Assembly: GCA_022592445.1 (NCBI GenBank)
Contig: JABYQR010000019.1
Span: forward strand, 62,001-126,000
DNA: 64,000 bases
Source: Cytidiella melzeri
Lineage: Eukaryota > Basidiomycota > Agaricomycetes > Polyporales > Irpicaceae
Direction of reading: 5' to 3'
Below the pieces are notes generated by a model. The model worked only from the letters and a program-made list of their open reading frames with translations. It did not search any database and had not been told where the DNA came from. Every line of letters begins with the position of its first letter. Position 1 is the first letter of the stretch. A program made the translations under genes and the position numbers. Shown here one piece after another: positions 44,969-58,242 of the stretch.

Positions 44969-45481
44969 TGTTTTCTTTGATATGTGTTGGCTGCGAGAGA
45001 TTGCGGGGGATTGTGAGCACAGGACGATGAAAGTTGAGACAGAGTGTTTCGAATGAGAGCTCGACTTTAAGAGAGTAGCGAAGATTAGCGCCCGTGCTTG
45101 ATCTGATCAAGGTGATCTCACTGTGGACAGCCATTAACTGTAAGTATGGTAGTAGAGTGACCATCGCCTCCCTACACTGCAAAGCATCTATTCATGCTAG
45201 CAGGTGCACCATCTGTAACTCTCCGCGCAACGTTGATAACAAAGCCAAGGACTGCCCAGCCGGTGAATAGTACGCCGGACCACTATCACCAAGGAGATAA
45301 TGCAGTGCCCTGATGAACATTGACAGCGCAACAGTCAGGGGTATGTCCTCAAAAGCAGGAGATGAGAGCTTTGTGGCGCAAAAGCAGGAGACATTTTTCC
45401 GACTTGTTTGTTTCAAAGTCTTACGCTGTGTTTCTAGGTCTGAGATAAGGAACAATCAAGACAGCACCAGCTCCTCCCAAC
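44969..45481. other. Intergenic, no gene seen
   Basis: Between the 5' end of the amidohydrolase-like gene and the 3' end of the FMO gene. Several open frames overlap here, none with recognisable motifs. Confidence 0.45.
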
Positions 45482-47643
45482 CTAGAGAGATGACCGCAGC
45501 CCATCGTCGACGTAACCCAGCTCACGCGCTTTTATTTGCAATGCCTACGCTTGAGATGAGCTCAGGACGACGAGAGACAAACGTGATTGTCGCTCACCAG
45601 ATGTTTGGACATGTACCTCGAGTTGAAAAAGTCACCCGCGGCAAACCACAGCTGTGAAACCAAAATCGTCTGTCAGACCGGTGACCAGCGCAAGTTCTTT
45701 CGTGCTCACTCCTGGATGCCCACAGGGCCGGTAGCTCCCCTGCAATTCGCCTTCTGCGTCGAGTCCCCAAACTTCGCTGGTCCGGCCGATGACTTCTGAG
45801 CCAAAGAGGGCTTCGCTCATCGCCCGGATCTTCTTGAAGCCAGTGCTGGGGTGCGCGTTTAGCTAGAGCTCTGAGATATACACCTCAATTGGACCTACGC
45901 TAGAATAACAACGTCGGCTTCCAGCTGAGATCCATCCGTGAACAACAACCCGCTCGACGTGAACGCCTTCGGAGCAACGCCCTGTTTGATCTTGATTGCA
46001 CCAGACGCAATGAGATCTGCGCCGCCTTTGTCGAGCCCTAGCAATTCAAGGTAAGTAGGACTTCGTAATTGCCGAGAGGCTCAAAATCCTACAATATCCT
46101 ACGAAAGAGCTATGTCAGCGTAGTGTCAACCAAAACCGCGATTGTCCGCTCACCTCCACCTCGTTCAAACACCATGAGAAATTGACCCTGCCCTTCTGAG
46201 CCTATATTCAAGTGGAGACCACCTTTCCTCAGTTTCTCATGGAGCTCCCGGTCGGCAGCCCAAGTCTCCTCCTGATGAGCGATCATGTACTCTTTGATCA
46301 TGCCCAGCGGCGTTGAGCCAAACCTGTAATCGCCAATCTCCAACGGCTCACCATCCCGCCAGGTCCCATCCATGTTCCTCGCGACGTTGCTCCGAGCAGT
46401 AACACTGGTAGATGACCGCTGAACCATCGTCACCGACTTGGCACCTGCCACTACCGAATCCTGGCAGATGTCGATACTGCTGTTACCAGCACCGACAACG
46501 ACCACATCCTTACCCGTGTACGTGTGGGCGTTCTTGTACTGGTTAGCGTGGAGGACTGTGCCTTTGAACAACTGTCGATCAGGGATAGCAGGTTCGTAGG
46601 CGGCGCCGAGGACACCTGTAGCGATGATGATGTGTGCGGGTTGAACTTTGACGATAGAGCCGTTCCGGTCAATGATGGCTGTCCAACGCCGTCGAGCCTG
46701 ATCCCATGTGGGTTTGTCGCCAAGCTTCGACTTCACCCAGAGCGTCAGTTCCTGCGTTTTGGCGTAAGACTCGAGCCAGTCGGCTAATTTGTCGCGTGGA
46801 GTATACAATGGCCAATTCGACGGATATGGCTGATACAGCACTGACACAAGCCTCGTGAGCCACGGCTGCTGACAAGGTTTGCACAGAGAAAATTAAACTT
46901 ACGGTGATGCTGCTTTTTGGGCGTGTGCAGCGCAAGGGTATCGTAGCGTTGTCTCCAGTTATCGCCAACCCGTTCATGCTGCTCGATCAAAAGCGTAGGG
47001 ATATTCATGCGACTCAACCGCGCCGCAACCTGCAAGCCTGTCTGACCAGCACCCACTAGCCAAAACGCGTCAAGAAAAATTCTGCACAACGGAGTAAGTA
47101 TACGTGGGACTGACCGATCAGCACATAGGGATTGTCCTCATTTCTCCTATGACGTTCCGCGATGACTTCGCCGTACGGACGGCCCTGTGCCTCGGCCTCC
47201 CAATCTGGTGGATCGTGGGGTTCCTCGTGACCCTTAAGGTCATTCAAGGTCATGCAAACCAAGAGCGCGTACCAACGCGAGTCTGCACCGCGCGCCAGTT
47301 GGACGTAACCCTTGCCATATCCTACGGGCGTTTCATAGGTGAAGGCGGCTTCGATGATGCCGTCTTGTGATTCAGGAACGTATTGCGGCTGAAGATTAGG
47401 GTTGCCATCAAGTGTGATGTTCGAAATCGTCGTGGAGTGCGCGTTGTCTTTGAGGTAGGCTGATATTTTCGAGGGTCCACGCAAGGCGCGCAAGTCCCAC
47501 GAGAATGTCAAGATATCTCGGAACCAGCCGTGGGGAAGAAAGACTGCGGCTACGCCGTGAGGGTCTGCGGCGGTCATCGCTGTTGAGAACGTTGAGAGCC
47601 ATGGAGAGAACGCAGAAGACGGGGTGTCGACAAGCTGTGTCAT
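45482..47643 (-). CDS. NTF2-like / flavin-containing monooxygenase fusion
   Basis: Seven or so exons. Residues 1-170 form an NTF2/SnoaL-like cone domain (AADPHGVAAVFLPHGWFRDI, YVQLARGADSRWYALLV). An FMO then follows with the FAD Rossmann motif VGAGQTGLQVAARL, the FMO hallmark FKGTVLHANQYKN, and the NADPH Rossmann motif VVVVGAGNSSIDIC. Later exons have LLGLDKGGADLIASGAIKI, TSEVWGLDAEGELQGSYRPC and a terminal exon pair LWFAAGDFFNSRYMSKHL then ALQIKARELGYVDDGLRSSL. FMOs of this layout oxidise soft nucleophiles with NADPH and FAD. The stop is at 45482-45484; the last two introns are read from splice sites. The two-domain arrangement is common in fungal FMO-like proteins. Confidence 0.87.
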
Positions 47644-50600
47644 GGTGGTTGGTATCTAAGGGAGAGATGAGTATGGCGATACTTGTGGGAGAGAGTGGTG
47701 GAACTCGGGACCGTATATGAAGACCAAACTCACACCAATGTGATACCAAATTTGCGTAAGGTTCTCTGCAGCATAGAACCCTACGTTGAGAAGTTCATCT
47801 ATAGCACCCGTGGGGTCAGAAGTACTGAAGCCAAGTACTTGATAGACTGTCTTTCCGTTGATATCAGATGTCATGTCTGTTTCTACTGCTATCTAGACCC
47901 TGATTGTCCGGCATGTGCGACGATATTCTTGGCGAATGTTCCTAGAGCTTACATCGGAGGGGATGTGGGGGCAATCGGGCCATCCTGACAAGCCCGGTGA
48001 GGCGTGCGACCAGGACTGCTGACTGTCCGCACAGATGGTGTTATCCCGGATGATTACCCGCGAACAGGCTTCAAGGACTGTCAACATGCTGGCAAAGAGA
48101 AAGAACGCACGCAGCTTGCATCTCTGAATCCCAAAATCAATCACTGTTAGCACTCACCCTTGATGAGGTTAAATTCCGCCAGATATGGGTGGATGTATAG
48201 CGGCGAGCTGATAACATTGCACGAGAGTGTGTTCTGGACTGCATAGCGCTGTGCCCTGCATCACATGTGGATGGCGAGAGGAGTCTCAGAGTGTGAGCTC
48301 AGATAAAAGCTGCAAAGCTAACGTTTATGAGTACTGAACGCGGGCTTCACGAACACAGATAAAGTCCGGGAGAGAATGCAACCTTGGCGACAATGAACTT
48401 GTGAGCAATAAGCTCTAGACGCATGTTTCGAGCGCAACGGCGAAGTGTTTTGGCTCTTGGGAGTACCAACGAGGCCGAATTGGCACAACGTGAAAGGCGA
48501 TGTGTATTTTGTCGCGGCAAGCGCGAATCACGCGGACACGTCTCTTTGCCCTTGGTGATTAACACTGTTGATTTCACTAAGACAATTAGTAGTATGCACA
48601 AGGTTCAAGTAGTTATTGTTCACTCACCTCTCAGGTCATAGGTTATAACAACATGCTAGGCTCACGCGTGTAGAAAACCTCCGTTTGCGCCACGTTGAGA
48701 GGCGTACGATGATAGTGCTTGCAAGGTGTCTGCGCACACCACACTTTCGTTTTTGTGGGTCATGTACGGCTCTCTTTTACGAACGAAGGGCATAAACGAG
48801 CAGCAGGTAAACAAACGCCCATGAGAGGAGCGGTCACTGTTACGCAGCGGTCACAGGAGTCTCACGCGCGTGTCACGATAACGCGCGCCGCTTTCTTCGC
48901 CGCATCCATTCATAGCTCAAGAGGTTTTGCTCAGTGATTGGAGCAGGCAACTTGCTACACCCCTAATCTGCCAAGCATACATGAGGCACAATTGAGCATA
49001 AGGTCTTTACAACTACAAGTCCCCGTCACCATATACAGACTTGCAGCATGTTCTCACGAGCATCTCGCAGTAATCTTCTTGTCATCTCATGACCCTTGAC
49101 TATGGTAGGATGAGAGCCCTGCAGGTGCAACTCATGATACACAGAGATATCTGGACTACACAGCCTATCAGGAACCTTATCTACAGGTAGCTACATTGTG
49201 TACTCACAACTTGTTGACTCTTCAATCCAGCTGTTCTGTCTTATCTTGCTGCTCATACCTATAATATAGACACTCAGAAAGAGCTTGCTTTCATTGGCCT
49301 TTGTGGCTTGAGTATCAGCATAAAGTCCCTCAAGGCATTGTTCAACTTGGAAGGTGCCAAGGCTTTGGACTGGATTTGACTCGATTCAACAGGCATTTGA
49401 CCGGGGATTGTTTGGCTTTGTTTGTGCAGAAGCTTTCCAACACGAAATCTGCTGTCAGTAGCTCGGCTACGAGTTATCTTGTCTTTGTGGGTAGCCATGA
49501 TGAACCCCATGAGAGTTCTAGGTGCTGTGGTTTTATTTTTTGATCAAAATGCAGTATTTCTGCATGGAGATAGTGTTTGCATGTTGCAAACACGAGGCAT
49601 AGAATATGCTGTATTTCAAACCATGGGGCAGTGCTCTTGACAGATGCTTTCTGCCTACCAATATCCGCATATTTGTTCGCTTATTTTAATATTTAATATT
49701 CACGTAATAACTTGAATAGCATTCAAATCAGAAAATGTCATTGAATGCAGCAAAAGTAACATAGCAGTTCCATTCAAGATTTGCTACAAGGGTGATCAGA
49801 AGACAGCCGTGGATTGGATTCACTCCTGCTTTCGACAGCCTACTAGCGAAGCAGGAACCAAGGGAGTTATTCAAGTTTGGGAGGCGCCGATCAGACGCCG
49901 AAAGCGCGCAACCAATAAGAGGCCGCGACCATGCGAGGCTGCTGCGCATTCGCCTGTCTCGCTTAGATGGGCACTAGAACTCGTGCAAGCGTGCTCTGGC
50001 TGTGAACGCGGTGGCTGAGGGCGGTGTTCTGAATTGTGCCGGGTTGGCAGTGCCTCGCGGCGGGTTGTTCTGTATAGGGAGGAGCGGTTCGCCTTGAGAT
50101 GTTCATACAAAGTAAGAACTGATCCTCATGAATGCTCGTTCTTGTGCACTGCAGGCTATGTGCGCACTGCGGACAGATTGGGATACCTGCGGGGTGGTAC
50201 ATCGTATATGGAAGGCGCCCGACTTGTGGCGCGGACCGCGTTCCCACTTGAAACCAACTTGGAACCAGCTCGGCCGCTTCCGAAGACGTTTTCCTTTGTC
50301 CACTCACTCTCTGTATCGCCTCGCAAGACGCTAGCGTTCAGTGCGATGAAACACAGCCAGGTATACGAATGCAGTCGAGCTCTCGCCATTTGTTTTTCCA
50401 GGGTTTGCTGCCGCGCGCAGAGCAGTTTCTAGGTTCGTGTTTGCGGATCGCGATGCCAACGCAATGAACTGCAAGAGGACGAGCTGTCAGAGAGCACGAA
50501 GAGAAGCACGCGAAGACCGATACAGCCAGTCGCGATGAATTCAACCAGGCGCACTACCCGTCATCAATGCCGATGCGATCCTCCAGCTCACGTGCCAGCG

Positions 50601-50816
50601 ACCGCAAGAAGCACAAAGCTGGTTCGCAGCGCCAGATACGGTGTGTGCACTTCCTCATTGAACCAATCCCGTCGCTGAACCAAGGTTTGATAAAGTACCG
50701 CGATCTGAACTGGATCTGGCGACAATGTCCTCAAAAACTCTACTATACCTGGATGTCAGAGGACGCGTTTTTCTTGTTCCCCCGCCCATCTTGTCCTCTT
50801 GCTCTCGCTCTCAACA
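47644..50816. other. 3.2 kb without recognised genes
   Basis: No gene supported. Up to 48,950 it is mixed composition; 48,950-49,760 is AT-richer, with a TTTTAATATTTAATATTC run near 49,685; 49,900-50,500 is GC-rich with many overlapping open frames on both strands, which is expected of GC-rich non-coding DNA. The frame 47656-47874 (minus) has a decent composition but no motif. Confidence 0.5.
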
Positions 50817-53695
50817 ATGCTCCCTTTCCCTTCCGACGACGGCGAGGTACGTGGCTTACTCATCGTGCGCGATGTTAGCCGACAGTGCCTCATTCCCCGC
50901 TCTAGCTCTCCTCTCACAACAAGTGTGCGTTGGACAGCTCAGAGGTCGCTCACACACGCGTCAACTCTTCCCCCACTCGACCGAGGGATGTCACTCACTG
51001 GTACACGACCACCTCCTGTTTTCCATTCATGGCTCTGCTCACGCCATGTCTCATAGGCCATCCAAAGGCACTCCCTCTCGACCCCGCCCGCATCTCCGTT
51101 CCCTCGACCTTGCTTCAGTTTCTCCACCAGCTACGCCATCCTATCTATCCTCTACTTTTCTCCTTGCACCAAAATCCGCCGGCCGAATTCGCACCGTGGC
51201 CGCTCACGGTACATCCTATCCGGCTTCACCCTCCACATCAGTTTCCCTCGCTGCGCTGAACCTCAACCCCTCAAGCACCAACGACAGCACCGGTGATACG
51301 CAGCGTGGTTCTGATAATACATATGTCGATCTTAACGACTCTCCTACCCTCAAGTCTCGTCCACTTTCTTTCGCTCGCCTGCCTGCATCGCCTTCCGTTG
51401 TGAATACAGCATCTCCCGTCTCCAGCCCAGTCAAACTCAGGGCGACTTCGTTCTTGCCGTCTACTCATCGCCGCACGTTTATCCCTCATTCTCCTGTACG
51501 TGCCACCGGGCAAGGGCCCGCAACGCCTCCCTTAACTCCGTCGTCTTCCTTTGCCTCGGCCGATACGTCACGTAGTGAACGTGATGAACACGACTCGGAG
51601 ATTGAGGATGGCGTAGCGTGGTATGATACTCGCCGTGTCGAACCTCAGGCTGTGGTCCATCCTGGTGGAATCACCGAGCTGGACTCATTTGAGCACGAGG
51701 TAAAGCATGTTACCATCGCTGCTGACCAATTCCTCGATGCTGACTTGCTCTGCGATTTGCCGAACCTAGAACTCGATGTATTACATGGCTGGCATGCACG
51801 CGAACCCCCTAGTTCGTAGCACAAGCCCTGCAGGGAAGACGAATCATAGCCTCCCAGCTCCGGATAGCCCTACTCCCGTTAGAGGTAGGAAATCCGAGTT
51901 AGCATCAGGTGCATATGCTTGCCTTCTCTCTAGTCATTGGTGTTCTGAATGGCTGCGCAGACATCTCGCACCGTCGCAGCACGAGCGCATCCTCTGCCGA
52001 ATGCAACATGTCACCTCGACACGCTTCACCATCGCCTTCGCCAGCCCATATTATCACCACCAACGACTCTCTTCTACTATGGGATGCTGGAAAGGTCACT
52101 GCTCCTGATACATTTCAGCGCTTTATCATGATACTGATACACTCTCAGATGCCGACATTCTCTCCACCGCCTTCGCCAGATCGACAGAGGAGCTCCAGCG
52201 CCGATCCAAGGGCCAGGCACGGGAAGCCACCCCTGGAGGTTCGATTGAATATGTGCCCACCGTCGACAACGCATTCCGTGACTGCTCGCACTGGGCATGA
52301 CCATTTTAACATCACGGTCAAATCTGACGCGCCGCCCTTCACGCTTCAAAATCCATATTACCATGAACCCCAAAGCCATATGGACCAGTATGCCGGTCTG
52401 TACGGATACCAGTACCTTGCCAACCCGCCTTTCGAGCACTATGGTGTTGCACACCGCCCTGCGCAGTTTGGCCATATGCATGGCCTCCTCTCTCCCAACC
52501 ATATCTCTCACGGTCCTCCGCCATCATCGATGGGGCATCCCGCTTTCGACTCGGCTCTTGCCAACGCATATGCAACTCAGGCTCAGATCCAAGGACCGCC
52601 TACCACTGCTCTAGTCACAGTCAGAGCTGCCGAAGCCTACGAGACTGCTGCTGCCCCATTGTGGCTTGCTCCTCAGGCAGCCGCTGAACCGACCAGACAC
52701 AGTGACACGTCGAATTTCGTCAATGCGACTACCCATACACCCCCTTCGAGTCACGTCAACCGTTCCTCGATGTTGTACACTAATCGATCCGGGTACAGGG
52801 GCAACCAGCGAGGCTCAAAAGGCGATTATGGTGCTCGTCGCAATCACCAGGGCCACGCAGGCCGCAACTCTCCGTCTTCGTCATCCTCGTGCACATCTCC
52901 TACGACAACATCACCTGGTGCGATGTTCTCGTACGCTCCACAAGTCCCGGATAAGAATCAGCTCGACATTGAAGCCATCGCTAGTGGTGCAGACACCCGT
53001 ACCACGGTGATGATCAAGAATATCCCGAACAAGATGTCCGACAAGGACCTCCTTTGGTTTATTAACCGTGTCTGTCCTAGGAGGATTGATTTCTTCTATC
53101 TGAGGATGGACTTTGGAAACGGTCAGTTGATCCGACAGTCTCATCAATAATCGATGCTAATGATGTGTAATGAAGGTTGTAATGTTGGTTATGCCTTTGT
53201 CAACTTTATCCTCCCGGAGGATTTGTTGCACTTTGCAAAGACACAGCTTGGTGTCAGGTGGTAAGTCTGGTTCATGTACGCTGTCACCTGCTCGCTATAA
53301 TGATTCACCTTCATTAGGAATATGTATTCGTCAGAAAAGGTGCTTCAACTGAGTTACGCCAATTACCAGTAAGTTTCGTTGACGCACTGTCTTTCTTGCA
53401 CTCATTTTGCTACAGGGGCAAAGAAGCTCTGGTCGAAAAATTCAAAAACTCTGGTATCATGGATGTCCGCCCTGAATGGCGCCCTCGAATCTTTCATTCA
53501 GTGCCGGGACCTTTACAAGGTTGTCCGGAGCCCTTCCCTGCCCCAACGCACCTTCGTCGCAAGGAGAGGAGCGCAAACAACAGAGGGGCACTGTTCGTTC
53601 CTGGCCCCGCCGCAACAGGGGGCCCTCGCCCTCACTATTACGGCGGTCCGACAATGGTATGCGGGTGGACGTTAGGGCGGGGCCCTCGTCAATGA
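50817..53695 (+). CDS. Mei2-like RNA-binding protein
   Basis: The C-terminal exons carry the Mei2-type RRM3, found in proteins controlling meiosis or differentiation: TTVMIKNIPNKMSDKDLLWF, PRRIDFFYLRMDFGNG, then NVGYAFVNFILPEDLLHF, RWNMYSSEKVLQLSYANYQG and KEALVEKFKNSGIMDVRPEW. Introns interrupt at about 53121-53175 and 53262-53319, and between SYANYQ and GKEAL. Upstream are long Ser/Pro/Thr-rich disordered stretches (PATPSYLSSTFLLAPKSAGR, TRRVEPQAVVHPGGITELDS) as usual for the family. ATG 50817 (MLPFPSDDGE) before a GT donor is my preferred start. The exon joins between 50850 and 51050 and between 51775 and 52150 are unresolved, so earlier RRMs cannot be judged. Confidence 0.85.
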
Positions 53696-54200
53696 TCTGG
53701 GCGCGTTGTTGACCGTTTTGTGTTTGTATTCTCATTTGCTTTCGAGCGTTTCTCTCTTCCCCTCGTCGTTCTCTCCCTTTGCTGCATCGTCGTTTTGTTC
53801 GTGACCGCATACCGCTATTGTTCGTTGCTGTTCGCTATCCTCGTAATCGCCTTCTGCGCTGCTGATATCCCCACTGTTTTCTCATTCGCACGTTTTCGAT
53901 CTCTATCTTTGCATGCCTGTGACTGTTTGTTGCTTCATATCCCTCTCATCGTAGTACCTTTGCTTTCGACTTGCTTTTCCTCTCCAGGACTGTTCCGACT
54001 TTTTACGTTGCTTTGTGGTTTTTTCTCTCGCGTTGTACTCTCTCGCTGTTCGACACGGTCTGCGACCCTAGCTCTCAAAACGTCTCTGGCTGGGAAACGG
54101 ATGTTGTTCTGATATCCCCGTAATTACTCTGGTTTGTTTCTGCTCACCCGTTGTGTGTGTGCACTGTACTCTGCCCTTGTAGATTGTGGTTTGTAATAGT
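53696..54200. other. Probable 3' untranslated region of the Mei2-like gene
   Basis: T- and C-rich sequence directly after the stop codon, with repeated TTCGTT/CTCTCC words. An open frame through it encodes only Leu/Phe/Cys-rich sequence, as expected of pyrimidine-rich DNA. Confidence 0.5.
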
Positions 54201-55840
54201 GCAATATCATGTAAAGATGTTATTCTAGACGAAGCGGACTCGGAGATGCATTTGAGGAGCCTCATTTCGCGCTGTTTAGACGGGGCGTTGGAAGAAAGGA
54301 GAATGAGACTGAGAATTGAAGTTGGGTAGAGAAGAGACGTGAACGCCACAAAGCCTGGTGTTTCCCAATAAGGCGTAATCGTTCGACTATCTACGACCAC
54401 TGTAGCTGCGTTTTCTCCTTTTTTGTGTTCAATTTCAACAAATTTTCGACCTGGCAGAAAGCATTGATTCATTCTGCTCTTCCGTGAGTGCACACACGAT
54501 ACTTGGGTGTATGTCACACGTATGTGATATCCCTACTGAACATGTCCTTTTCCATGATAGTGCAAAGTAGGTAACAGCTCCAGCTTGCTTACACGATTTC
54601 TGAAGCATCCAAAGTAGCGCTATGACTGAGACATCCTGAAGGATGTCAACATAGCCGGTGCTCGTAAGAAAGTTATACGTTAGGCACTCGGACTGTGTCG
54701 ACTCTCGTCAGCCCCTTGACATCGTTCCCGGGTATATGGGCGTCATCAACACCGACTTAACAATGCAGCTACAAGTTCGAGTCAGAAGTCTCCAAATACT
54801 AGGTTGTATACAACACAGAACGCTTGGCTCTTACTCAGAGCCGGTGGAAGACTTTTCCGTCCTCCGTGTCGAGTGTGTTTGCGTGCGCCCGCGCTGCGCC
54901 ATAACTTCGAGCCTGGCTGCTACTCCACTCAAGTTTCGTTGGCCTGGCCACGCGGTTTGAGCACATGACAGCGAATTGAGAATACGCTTTGACGAACGAA
55001 CCCATGCCTCTGGCGTCGGTCACTCTATCACCTCTTGAAACACGAGGCGGGGAAATCTATCGTCGGTTGGTGGTAATTTTTTTTCTGCCTTGGCCGTAAG
55101 TCGACGGGATTGTCGCAAACACCGAGTCGTGGTGGTGATACACGATATAAAAACCTGCTCTACCAGATATTTTGGGGATGATGCTCTGAGCAGCGAACAT
55201 GCCTGTGGACAATAGGTCAATAACACACTGGCAGGTCGTACGGACCTTTCTCGTCGAGACTTCCTACGCTGCTTCACTGTTGGAATCTAATGCACCACGT
55301 TCAACAATCATGTCCATACTACCGCTGCTGTCTCCATAGCTTCAGTGTGCAAGTTGACTGCCGACAATCCTCATCCGCCACCTGCAGTGACATCCAGGGC
55401 TGCGATTCCCATCGCCCTTTCTGGTGTGATTGGATTGGCTTGAGGAGTTTTCAGCCTTTTCGTTCTGCGTGTCTTGAAACCGTGGCAACGAAGAGGGACT
55501 GCTGTGACGAAAGTCGAGTAAGAACGTTGACGATGAAGAGAGAGAGTCGGTGGTGCACGTGTTTGCTCACGAGATTCAACTCGTTCGAGATGTCTGCGCG
55601 AGAGCTGCATGTCGTGAGTAGCCATGCTGCTCTATTGCAACTGGGATATGACACAGACATTTGTTATATATTCCTCTTGAAGCGGACTTTCAGAACACTC
55701 GAGTCCAGGTGCTTTACTTCGATAAACTGCTACAGACTATCAAGTCTGAACAAGGGCTTCATTTACTTGGAGGTCCACTCGCACTACTGGACACTGCTAT
55801 TGCCATACAGCGTGAGGTGTGCGCTGATAAAAGTTTCACT
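54201..55840. other. Non-genic stretch
   Basis: No supported gene. Several open frames exist on both strands but none shows domain-like sequence or splice-consistent extension. Confidence 0.45.
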
Positions 55841-56049
55841 GCCACTTCCATAAGTATGGGCGGGTTGTAAACAGTGACACGTAGTCGGACCGTAACGGAG
55901 TACGTTGAACATTGATCGGAGCTATCCGGCATTGTAGTGCCGTGCTGCATTTGGCGGGGCGAGGGCAGTCGGCGACTTCGAATTGCCACCCAGCTCGTCG
56001 TCCGCCTCCATGTGATCCACACACGCCCGCCCATTATTACGGAAGTGGC
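55841..56049. repeat. Inverted-repeat unit, MITE-like, 209 bp
   Basis: The left arm GCCACTTCCATAAGTATGGG (55841 onwards) pairs with the right arm ending CCATTATTACGGAAGTGGC (to 56049); 21 of 25 positions match after reverse complementing. There is no coding content and no clear target duplication. It may be a small non-autonomous DNA transposon or a chance dyad in the spacer. Confidence 0.4.
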
Positions 56050-57138
56050 TGTAAGTGGTGTATGACATGTCGCAGTCATGTTTTATTTTCCGGACAGTAC
56101 TATCGCCATAGTGTGTACAGTGCGTACCGTTCCGTGGACCAGTGTACAACCTAACCAATGAGCTGACAACTGCCATGCACTGACCAGTTGCTGCACCCAG
56201 GCATGCTCCTTTACGGAGCCATGTTTCGATAGTGATACGCCACGATGAATGCAGTCACTGTGGAGAAGAGCTTTCTTCTGCATGTGAGGGACGGTGACCA
56301 CGGCTACATCGCACTTTTATACAAGGCCGCTAGGGTCCGAGTGCGCCCAAACTTTTCCACCGGGAAGAGGCGCGGCCATGGTCATCGACGGCGCTGACAA
56401 TTAATTACACCCACTCGTAAAGTCTCTGTCGACTTCGAATCCTTTATCGCGAATTTCCGTTGCTCACTTTCCACCCAGAAAGTCCTTCGACGGTGGGATA
56501 TAGTATTTGACGGGACCGCGCTCAAGCAGTGCAAGAGGTGTGTAATTGGCTGGAATACTTTGAAACAATTCTCACTCGAAATTTCGCAATTCTTTGCGCT
56601 GTAGGCATACTTATCCGTGCGTGCGTGCCCATGACCAACTCGATTTGTTTCGTGTCTTCCCAATTGGCGCACTGCCTATTGGTACTGAGGCAATACAGTC
56701 GCAGCCAACAAACTCGCATCCTTCGTTTATTACCGCATGACACCGGCGACCAAAGCCTCGCAAAGATGTCTGTTCCGTTGATGGACTTTGTATTCCTTCA
56801 ACATTTGGACAGGTTGAGTACGATGATATCATCAGCCAGCCGACCATCAACATGCATGCCTTTGTCTTCACATAATACTGCAAATTTGTCGTCGGGGTCG
56901 CTGAAACAACTGACAATGTGAGCCACTGTTCCCCCCTTTCCCGCTTCTTGTTATGCAGCTGATATTACGACGCTCAGGTACATAGATCGGTCAGTCTGAG
57001 TAGCCTCCGTCAAGGTGGAAAATCGAGCACTAGCTTCAGTCTTCCGACGCGCAGGCAACAGCTTTCGAGGTTATCCATCTCAGTTGTGTCGACGTACATC
57101 GCCGCAAAGGTTGCTTAAAACATACGTTAGGTGGAAAT
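56050..57138. other. Non-genic stretch
   Basis: Nothing recognisable. Open frames overlapping on both strands around 56,500-56,900 lack motifs. Confidence 0.4.
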
Positions 57139-57956
57139 ATGGCAAGAGCTACTGAACTATATAATCTAGTGGTGTGTTGTGGACCCAATCCTCAGTGCAG
57201 TCTACCTCCGCAAGCATTTCAGCGACGTACTCAATCATGAGCAGTTCCCAACATGCAAACCCCTTAAATTTGAGATTCTCTGTACGTGTTGGTGCCATAT
57301 GCCGTTGTACCTGTCATGTGTATCTGATCACCTCGCGACAGGCTGGAGGTCACTCCTTCATGGACTTTGATGGCAGGGACCGTATGGGAGGCTGGATAAT
57401 ACCTCAAGATATCTATCATCAGCCACAGAACTACAACCCTCTCCCAACCGTCAGGTTTACAATTAACGGCAGGCTTGGCATCAAGCTCGCTGATGCAGTG
57501 GATCCTAAATTTCGCGAGCTGGATAACCCGCAACTTGTTCCCCGCCTGACAGAGACCGCAGGGAGGATAACGATTCGCATTCAGGTATGGACTTGTTGTA
57601 CTATCTGACGTATAGCATACTAACGTAAGCTTAGTGGCCCGGCTACGATCTATGGTCTGACGTCTTGCATATATACGACCACGGCTACGACGTCAACCCT
57701 CATAATATGCAGAAGCTGGCTAAACTCATTGCACAGAAGGTCAGAGTATTCTTGGACGTGAGGTGTACTCTTATGTCGCTATTGCTATAAGTCTAACCCG
57801 CAATTTGAACGTTAGGATTTTCGAGCTGAACCGTCCACACACACCAACGATGATTCTTGGTGGCTAGAGAAGTATCCCTTCGACCGCCTTGTGCTACTCG
57901 AACTGCGACATGTCTCCCTTGGCAGCTGGCAGCCCGTGCTTATGGCTCTCCCTTAA
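57139..57956 (+). CDS. Small fungal protein, DUF6699-like
   Basis: Spliced protein of about 200 residues. Core text: HSFMDFDGRDRMGGWIIPQD, YNPLPTVRFTINGRLGIKLA, AGRITIRIQ, then after an intron (about 57585-57632) WPGYDLWSDVLHIYDHGYDV and MQKLAKLIAQKVRVFLD. The last exon (DFRAEPSTHTNDDSWWLEKY, then LVLLELRHVSLGSWQPVLMA) ends at TAA 57954-57956. The pattern of a two-strand segment, ITIRIQWPGY, and then a helix after a domain-order break resembles the basidiomycete DUF6699 family, whose function is unknown. The 5' end is unresolved: the nearest in-frame start is a GTG, and ATG 57139 would need an extra splice. The LTR element begins 119 bp after its stop. Confidence 0.55.
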
Positions 57957-58074
57957 TTTTTGCATCGCTACGTGCTCCTCCGCGAATAGACCGTCCGAAG
58001 TGTATTGGACCTTGTACGACTGCATTCATCTCTTTTTTCGATGACTTTCATTACTATTCGGCAAAGATTGTAGC

Positions 58075-58242
58075 TGTCAAGGATGTGACCCGGTCGGGGT
58101 ACTGGATTGGGACAGGAGATAGAGAGGGGCACTCAACGATCGAGTGACTTAGTACTTATTGCAGATGCAACATTTGTATCCAGCATCGAATCCTACCCTC
58201 GTACCTCCATCTCGTGCACCCGTCCGAACCTCGTATTTGACA
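58075..58242 (+). repeat. 5' LTR of the copia-type element
   Basis: 168 bp, TGTCAAGGATG to CGTATTTGACA; identical to 61018-61185. It is short for an LTR, in the range of TRIM elements. Confidence 0.95.

Noticed and set aside
47656..47874. Small minus-strand frame upstream of the FMO gene
   Set aside because: A donor-like site follows, but joining to the FMO leader acceptor gives the wrong frame; no domain seen.
49274..49510. Small minus-strand frame in the AT-rich intergenic DNA
   Set aside because: No homologous domain recognised, no splice-supported extension, and no start context; kept out of the gene list.
53720..54112. Hydrophobic open frame after the Mei2-like gene
   Set aside because: Pyrimidine-rich DNA of a probable 3' UTR gives Leu/Phe/Ser/Cys runs that imitate membrane segments.
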